Source of the DNA: Paraburkholderia sp. BCC1886
GTDB taxonomy: Bacteria; Pseudomonadota; Gammaproteobacteria; Burkholderiales; Burkholderiaceae
Length of the DNA stretch: 64,000 nt
Assembly: GCF_900996245.1 (NCBI RefSeq)
Contig: NZ_CAAJGK010000096.1
Location: forward strand, 1 to 64,000
Direction of reading: 5' to 3'
The stretch's first letter is position 1. Every line of letters starts with the position of its first letter. Of the stretch, positions 59,873-64,000 are shown in pieces. A program made the translations under genes and the position numbers. A model generated the notes under the pieces. That model did no database searches. It saw nothing but the letters and a program-made list of their open reading frames with translations, and was not told the origin of the DNA.

Positions 59873-60280
59873 AATCGAGCAATTCGGGGTATTTGCCGGG
59901 TAATGCGAAGCTGAACAGCGGGAATGGTGATGGCCGGCCATCCGCGAACAACGGCAACGTTAGCGATCTTGAAGGCTCGACAAAACAACCATTCAAAGAC
60001 GGGCAAGCGAAAAACACCAACCGGTCAACGTTATACCGGAGACGACTGGAAAATCAGAACAAGAGAAGTCCAAAAAACAAAGGTAGCTTTCATCAGCAAA
60101 ACCCAACGCGACCCATCATCCACCGCCCCACCCCAACGCCACCCCCCTCCCACCTATGCAATAATCCCGCAGTTTGCCCAAACCGCAGCTCAAGAGGTTG
60201 TTCGCACGGGCGTCCCAGGGCCCCAAAACACGTGGCCTGCATCCTTTCTGCGATCTTTCTTCAAAGCTACAGCCACCACC
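59873..60280 (+). other. 408-bp degenerate region upstream of ilvD
   Basis: The first 240 bases are still AT-richer and read as protein-like in more than one frame (SGYLPGNAKLNSGNGDGR in one, GQRYTGDDWKIRTREVQ in another), suggesting a second decayed exoprotein C-terminal tip. From about 60110 the DNA is C-rich and looks like the normal ilvD leader, with an ATAAT -10-like box near 60160. No intact gene is called here. Confidence 0.45.
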
Positions 60281-62140
60281 ATGCCCACATACCGTTCCAA
60301 AACCTCCACCGCCGGCCGCAACATGGCGGGGGCGCGCTCCCTGTGGCGCGCCACCGGCATGAAAGACGAAGACTTCTCGAAGCCCATCATCGCGGTGGTC
60401 AACTCGTTCACGCAGTTCGTGCCCGGGCACGTGCACCTGAAAGACCTCGGCCAGCTCGTCGCGCGTGAAATCGAAGCCGCCGGCGGTGTCGCCAAGGAAT
60501 TCAACACGATCGCCGTGGACGACGGCATCGCCATGGGCCACGACGGCATGCTGTACTCGCTGCCCAGCCGCGACATCATCGCGGACTCGGTCGAGTACAT
60601 GGTCAATGCCCACTGCGCCGACGCCATGGTGTGCATCTCCAATTGCGACAAGATCACCCCCGGCATGCTGATGGCAGCCATGCGCCTGAACATCCCCGTC
60701 ATCTTCGTCTCCGGCGGTCCGATGGAAGCGGGCAAGACGCGCCTCGCGAACCCCGTCACGAAGACCATGGAGTTCAAGAAGCTCGACCTGGTCGACGCCA
60801 TGGTGATCGCTGCCGACGAGTCCTACTCCGACGCCGACGTCGCCGAAGTGGAACGCTCCGCGTGCCCGACCTGCGGTTCGTGCTCGGGCATGTTCACGGC
60901 CAACTCGATGAACTGCCTGACCGAAGCGCTCGGTCTCTCGTTGCCCGGCAACGGTACGGTCGTGGCCACTCACGCGGACCGCGAACAGCTCTTCAAGCGC
61001 GCCGGCCGTCGCGTCGTGGAACTGGCCCGCCAGTACTACGAGCAGGACGACGAACGCGTGCTGCCGCGCTCGGTAGGCTTCAAGGCTTTCGAAAACGCGA
61101 TGACGCTCGACATCGCAATGGGCGGCTCGACCAACACGATCCTGCACTTGCTGGCCATCGCCCGCGAAGCGGAAATCGACTTCACGATGACGGACATCGA
61201 CCGTCTGTCGCGCAGCGTGCCGCAGTTGTGCAAGGTCGCGCCGAACACGAACAAGTATCACATCGAAGACGTGCATCGCGCGGGCGGCATCATGGCGATC
61301 CTCGGCGAACTGGACCGCGCGGGCAAACTGCATACCGAACTGCCCACCGTGCACTCGGCGACGCTGAAAGAAGCGCTGGATCAATGGGACATCGTTCGCA
61401 CCCAGGACGAAGCGGTCCGTCATTTCTATATGGCCGGTCCCGCGGGCATTCCGACGCAGGTGGCGTTCAGCCAGAACTCGCGCTGGCCGAGTCTCGATCT
61501 CGACCGCGCCGAAGGCTGCATCCGCTCGTATGAACACGCGTTCTCGAAGGAAGGCGGCCTCGCGGTGCTGACGGGCAATATCGCGCTCGACGGTTGCGTG
61601 GTGAAGACCGCGGGCGTCGACGAAAGCATTCTGGTGTTCGAAGGCTCCGCTCACGTCACCGAGTCGCAGGACGAAGCGGTCGAAAATATTCTGGCGGGCA
61701 AGGTCAAGGCGGGCGACGTGGTGATCGTGCGCTACGAAGGCCCGAAGGGCGGCCCCGGCATGCAGGAAATGCTGTACCCGACGAGCTATATCAAGTCGAA
61801 AGGTCTGGGCAAAGCCTGCGCGTTGTTGACCGATGGCCGCTTCTCGGGTGGCACGTCGGGTCTGTCGATTGGCCACTGCTCGCCGGAAGCGGCAGCGGGC
61901 GGCGCGATCGGACTCGTGCGCGACGGCGACAAGATCCGCATCGACATTCCGAACCGGACCATCGACGTGCTGCTCTCCGACGAGGAACTGGCACGCCGTC
62001 GCGAAGAACAGAATGCGAAGGGTTGGAAGCCGGCCAAGCCGCGTCCGCGCAAGGTGTCGGCTGCGCTCAAGGCATATGCGAAGCTGGTGATGTCGGCCGA
62101 CAAGGGCGCAGTGCGCGACCTGTCGTTGCTCGACGACTAG
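60281..62140 (+). CDS. ilvD: Dihydroxy-acid dehydratase
   Basis: IlvD dehydrates 2,3-dihydroxy-isovalerate and -methylvalerate in valine, leucine and isoleucine synthesis. The 619-aa protein has the family core (TAGRNMAGARSLWRATGM, IAVVNSFTQFVPGHVHLKDLGQLVAREIE, CISNCDKITPGMLMAAMR and SACPTCGSCSGMFTANSMNCLTEALGL with Fe-S cluster Cys, GGSTNTILHLLAIA, LLTDGRFSGGTSGLSIGH). Met 60281 is the family start; the frame is open to 59924 only because the remnant DNA upstream lacks stops. It stands alone and ends at a bidirectional terminator. Confidence 0.96.
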   Translation: MPTYRSKTSTAGRNMAGARSLWRATGMKDEDFSKPIIAVVNSFTQFVPGHVHLKDLGQLVAREIEAAGGVAKEFNTIAVDDGIAMGHDGMLYSLPSRDIIADSVEYMVNAHCADAMVCISNCDKITPGMLMAAMRLNIPVIFVSGGPMEAGKTRLANPVTKTMEFKKLDLVDAMVIAADESYSDADVAEVERSACPTCGSCSGMFTANSMNCLTEALGLSLPGNGTVVATHADREQLFKRAGRRVVELARQYYEQDDERVLPRSVGFKAFENAMTLDIAMGGSTNTILHLLAIAREAEIDFTMTDIDRLSRSVPQLCKVAPNTNKYHIEDVHRAGGIMAILGELDRAGKLHTELPTVHSATLKEALDQWDIVRTQDEAVRHFYMAGPAGIPTQVAFSQNSRWPSLDLDRAEGCIRSYEHAFSKEGGLAVLTGNIALDGCVVKTAGVDESILVFEGSAHVTESQDEAVENILAGKVKAGDVVIVRYEGPKGGPGMQEMLYPTSYIKSKGLGKACALLTDGRFSGGTSGLSIGHCSPEAAAGGAIGLVRDGDKIRIDIPNRTIDVLLSDEELARRREEQNAKGWKPAKPRPRKVSAALKAYAKLVMSADKGAVRDLSLLDD

Positions 62141-62166
62141 TACGGCAGAAGCCCTGCAGAAGCCGC

Positions 62167-62193
62167 AAAAACCGCTCCACGGAGCGGTTTTTT
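62167..62193. terminator. Bidirectional rho-independent terminator between ilvD and ubiX
   Basis: An inverted repeat (AAAACCGCTCC near 62167-62178, GGAGCGGTTTT near 62181-62191) is flanked by A on the left and T on the right. It serves ilvD on the plus strand and the UbiX-like gene on the minus strand, whose stop lies at its edge. Confidence 0.8.
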
Positions 62194-62795
62194 TACGCCC
62201 GCCCGGCGCCGAGACCCGCCCATCGCCGATAAGCATCCTCCCGGTTCAACCCTAACTGATCCAGCACCCGCTGCACCGTGTAATCGACCATCGCCTCGAT
62301 ACTCTCGGGCTTCGCATAGAACGCGGGCAACGGCGGCATCACCACCGCGCCCATCTCCGTCACCAGCGTCATATTGCGCAGATGCGCGAGCGTCAACGGC
62401 GTCTCGCGCGCGAGCATGACGAGCTTGCGGCGCTCCTTCAATGTGACATCGGCGGCGCGCGAAATCAGGTTGTCGTCCAGACCGTGCGCGACGGCGGCCA
62501 GTGTCTTCATCGAACACGGGGCGATCACCATGCCGTCGTGCCGGAACGAGCCGCTCGCGATACTCGCGCCGACTTCGTTCTGATCGTGATACACGTCCGC
62601 TGCATCGCGCAGCGCGGCGCGGTCCATGCCCATCTCGTCGTGCAAGGTCAGCCAGCCGGCGCGCGAGACCACGAGGTGGGTGCGTGCGCCGCCGGCCCGC
62701 AGCGCGGCCAGCAAACGCACGCCGTAGATCGCACCGGTCGCGCCGGTAATGGCAACGACGATGGACGGCCCTCGCGTGCTGTCGGCGTTCATCAT
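62193..62795 (-). CDS. ubiX: UbiX-family flavin prenyltransferase
   Basis: The 200-aa protein has VVAITGATGAIYGVRLLAAL for FMN phosphate, LVVSRAGWLTL, ASGSFRHDGMVIAPCSMKTLAAVAHGLDDNLISRAADVTLKERRKLVMLARETPL and MPPLPAFYAKP, the full UbiX pattern. UbiX joins dimethylallyl phosphate to FMN to make the prenyl-FMN cofactor of UbiD decarboxylases. Its ATG overlaps the stop of the UbiD-like gene (ATGA, 62792-62795), so cofactor maker and user are co-translated. The open frame continues far upstream only as a shadow of the ubiD-like gene. Confidence 0.93.
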   Translation of the reverse strand: MMNADSTRGPSIVVAITGATGAIYGVRLLAALRAGGARTHLVVSRAGWLTLHDEMGMDRAALRDAADVYHDQNEVGASIASGSFRHDGMVIAPCSMKTLAAVAHGLDDNLISRAADVTLKERRKLVMLARETPLTLAHLRNMTLVTEMGAVVMPPLPAFYAKPESIEAMVDYTVQRVLDQLGLNREDAYRRWAGLGAGRA

Positions 62796-64000
62796 GACAA
62801 GGCCGGCTTGTTGAATTGCGGCAGATAATCGCCGAGCACGATGCTGTCCACGCCCGGAATCTTCTTGCGTTCGAACTCGGCTTCGCGACCCCAGGGCTTG
62901 GTCGCGTCGATCGCGAGACGGCCCCAATGGTCCTTGTGCGCGTCGCGGTAGAAGCCGGGAACGTCGTGCAGCACCATCGTGCGGGTATCGGCGCGGCCTC
63001 GGGTCAGGAACGCCCAGATCACTTCGTCGAGGTTGTAGATGTCGACGTCCTTGTCGACCACGATGACCAGCTTGTTGTAGTCCAGATGCGATCCAAGCGC
63101 GGCGAGCAACGCGTGCTGCGCATGACCGTCGTACTGCTTGTCGATCTTGATGATGGTGTTCATCACGGTCGGCTGGCAGCTCACGTCGAGCACGCCGCGC
63201 ACCTGGCTCGAAATGGCCTTGTAGATGCGCGCCGCGGTCGCGGCTTCCAGCGGGCGCAGATCTTCGTCGGATCCGCAAATCAGGCCCTGAAACACGGCGC
63301 CTTCGCGCCAGCCGACATGCGTGACCTCGAACACGTGGTTGTCGCCCACTTCGACGTAGTAACCCATGAACTCGCCGAACGGACCTTCGGGGCGGCGCAC
63401 GTTCGGCAAAATGCGGCCTTCGATCACGATCTCCGCGGACACCGGCACGTCGAGATCGACGGTCAGCGCACGGCGCATCGCAATCGGACCGCCGCGCATG
63501 GTGGCGGCGAGCGACATCTCGTCGCCGTCCGGCGGCAGCGACACGCACGCGCTCATGAAAATCTCCGGCGCCGCACCAATCAGAATGACGGCTTCGAGCG
63601 CCTCGCCACGCGCTTCGGCGCGCGCCTGGAACTGCGCGAGATCGTGACTGCTGCCCAGGCGAATGCGCAGTTCGTCGTCGGAGACGAACATCGAGCGATG
63701 AAACGACAGGTTGTTGCGCCCGCTATCCGGATCCTTCGCGAGAAATACGCCGGCGGTGATATACGGTGCGCCATCGCGCTCGTGATAGGTGGGAATCGGC
63801 AGATCCGACAGCTTGCCGGTCATCCAGTCGGCCGGCAGCGCGACGTTTTCGGTCGGCGTATCGAGCGTCGTCGCCAGCGAGATTTCGCGGTCGAGGCGCG
63901 CGCAGAAGGTTTCGTCCGCGTTGCAGCGAATGATCTCGCGCAGGCGGTCGTGGTCGGTGTAGACGTTCAGCAGAACCGGCATGGTGCTCCCGCGAACGTT
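62792..64000 (-). CDS. UbiD-family (prenyl-FMN) decarboxylase, 5' end outside the window
   Basis: The visible 400 residues show the UbiD pattern: PYITAGVFLAKDPDSGRNNLSFHRSMFV, IGAAPEIFMSA, RRPEGPFGEFMGYY with the catalytic Glu residues, and GCGSDEDLRPLE-like and KIDKQYDGHAQHALLAALGSH segments. A Met at 63982 could start translation, but the frame stays open to the edge with NVRGST before it. That fits the usual internal ENVRG-x-xMPVL motif, so the true start lies beyond 64000. Length and context (co-translated ubiX, no other ubi genes) suggest an aromatic-acid decarboxylase rather than the ubiquinone enzyme. Confidence 0.9.
   Translation of the reverse strand, partial: NVRGSTMPVLLNVYTDHDRLREIIRCNADETFCARLDREISLATTLDTPTENVALPADWMTGKLSDLPIPTYHERDGAPYITAGVFLAKDPDSGRNNLSFHRSMFVSDDELRIRLGSSHDLAQFQARAEARGEALEAVILIGAAPEIFMSACVSLPPDGDEMSLAATMRGGPIAMRRALTVDLDVPVSAEIVIEGRILPNVRRPEGPFGEFMGYYVEVGDNHVFEVTHVGWREGAVFQGLICGSDEDLRPLEAATAARIYKAISSQVRGVLDVSCQPTVMNTIIKIDKQYDGHAQHALLAALGSHLDYNKLVIVVDKDVDIYNLDEVIWAFLTRGRADTRTMVLHDVPGFYRDAHKDHWGRLAIDATKPWGREAEFERKKIPGVDSIVLGDYLPQFNKPALS

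Noticed and set aside
59924..60280. An N-terminal extension of ilvD by about 119 residues
   Set aside because: The extension reads through AT-rich remnant DNA and a C-rich leader; the family start MPTYRSKTSTAGRNMAG lies at 60281.
1..64000. CRISPR arrays, insertion sequences, prophage
   Set aside because: No regularly spaced repeats, transposase, integrase or phage structural genes were found on either strand.

Overview
The window reads as chromosomal DNA of a Burkholderiaceae beta-proteobacterium, most likely Paraburkholderia or Burkholderia. This rests on the GC-rich codon use, MKK-type general porins ending in Phe, phcBSRQ-like and andA-type operons, and the paralogue style of the catabolic genes; no species call is possible. 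It opens with the 3' end of a 5S rRNA gene and its terminator, so the left edge is the end of a ribosomal RNA operon.

Region 1 (1-13.0 kb) is a selenium/formate block. After tRNA-Val(GAC) and a permease pair come, on the minus strand, mnmH (tRNA 2-selenouridine synthase), selD and a small secreted protein. Divergent from these is fdhA-fdhB-fdhI-fdhE-selB-selC. fdhA carries an in-frame TGA (5705-5707) read as selenocysteine, with a bacterial SECIS hairpin directly behind it, and selC is tRNA-Sec(UCA). The remaining Sec gene, selA, lies 21 kb away (33.7 kb) among aromatic-catabolism genes.

Region 2 (13-25 kb) holds an OsmC-YcaO fusion, a receiver protein, a hemerythrin, a RecQ-family helicase and galM. 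It also holds a four-gene set (PilZ-like/methyltransferase, membrane histidine kinase, receiver-kinase hybrid, receiver protein) matching the layout of the Ralstonia phcBSRQ quorum-sensing operon.

Region 3 (24.7-47.7 kb) is catabolic and regulatory: an IclR/CoA-transferase/MFS set; gallate dioxygenase with porin, aromatic-acid MFS carrier and a leaderless ModA-like protein; selA; a PAS-LuxR regulator; a tartrate dehydrogenase/aldehyde dehydrogenase/DUF2520 operon; LysR with a divergent MFS and HIBADH-type reductase; and a complete anthranilate 1,2-dioxygenase operon (andAc-Ad-Ab-Aa) with its divergent AraC regulator.

Region 4 (47.7-57.4 kb) is a less familiar cluster: an Asp/Glu-racemase-family enzyme, two paralogous lipophilic-solute type binding proteins, a porin, a ThDP enzyme, an FAD amine-oxidase-like protein and an ABC ATPase/permease. 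It looks like uptake plus conversion of an unknown amino-acid-like or aromatic solute. Region 5 (57.4-60.2 kb) is AT-richer and degenerate: the stump of a two-partner-secreted CdiA/FHA exoprotein, a toxin-like C-terminal remnant and probable immunity genes. The window ends with ilvD and a convergent ubiX/ubiD-type decarboxylase pair cut by the right edge. No transposase, integrase, CRISPR array or prophage gene was seen.
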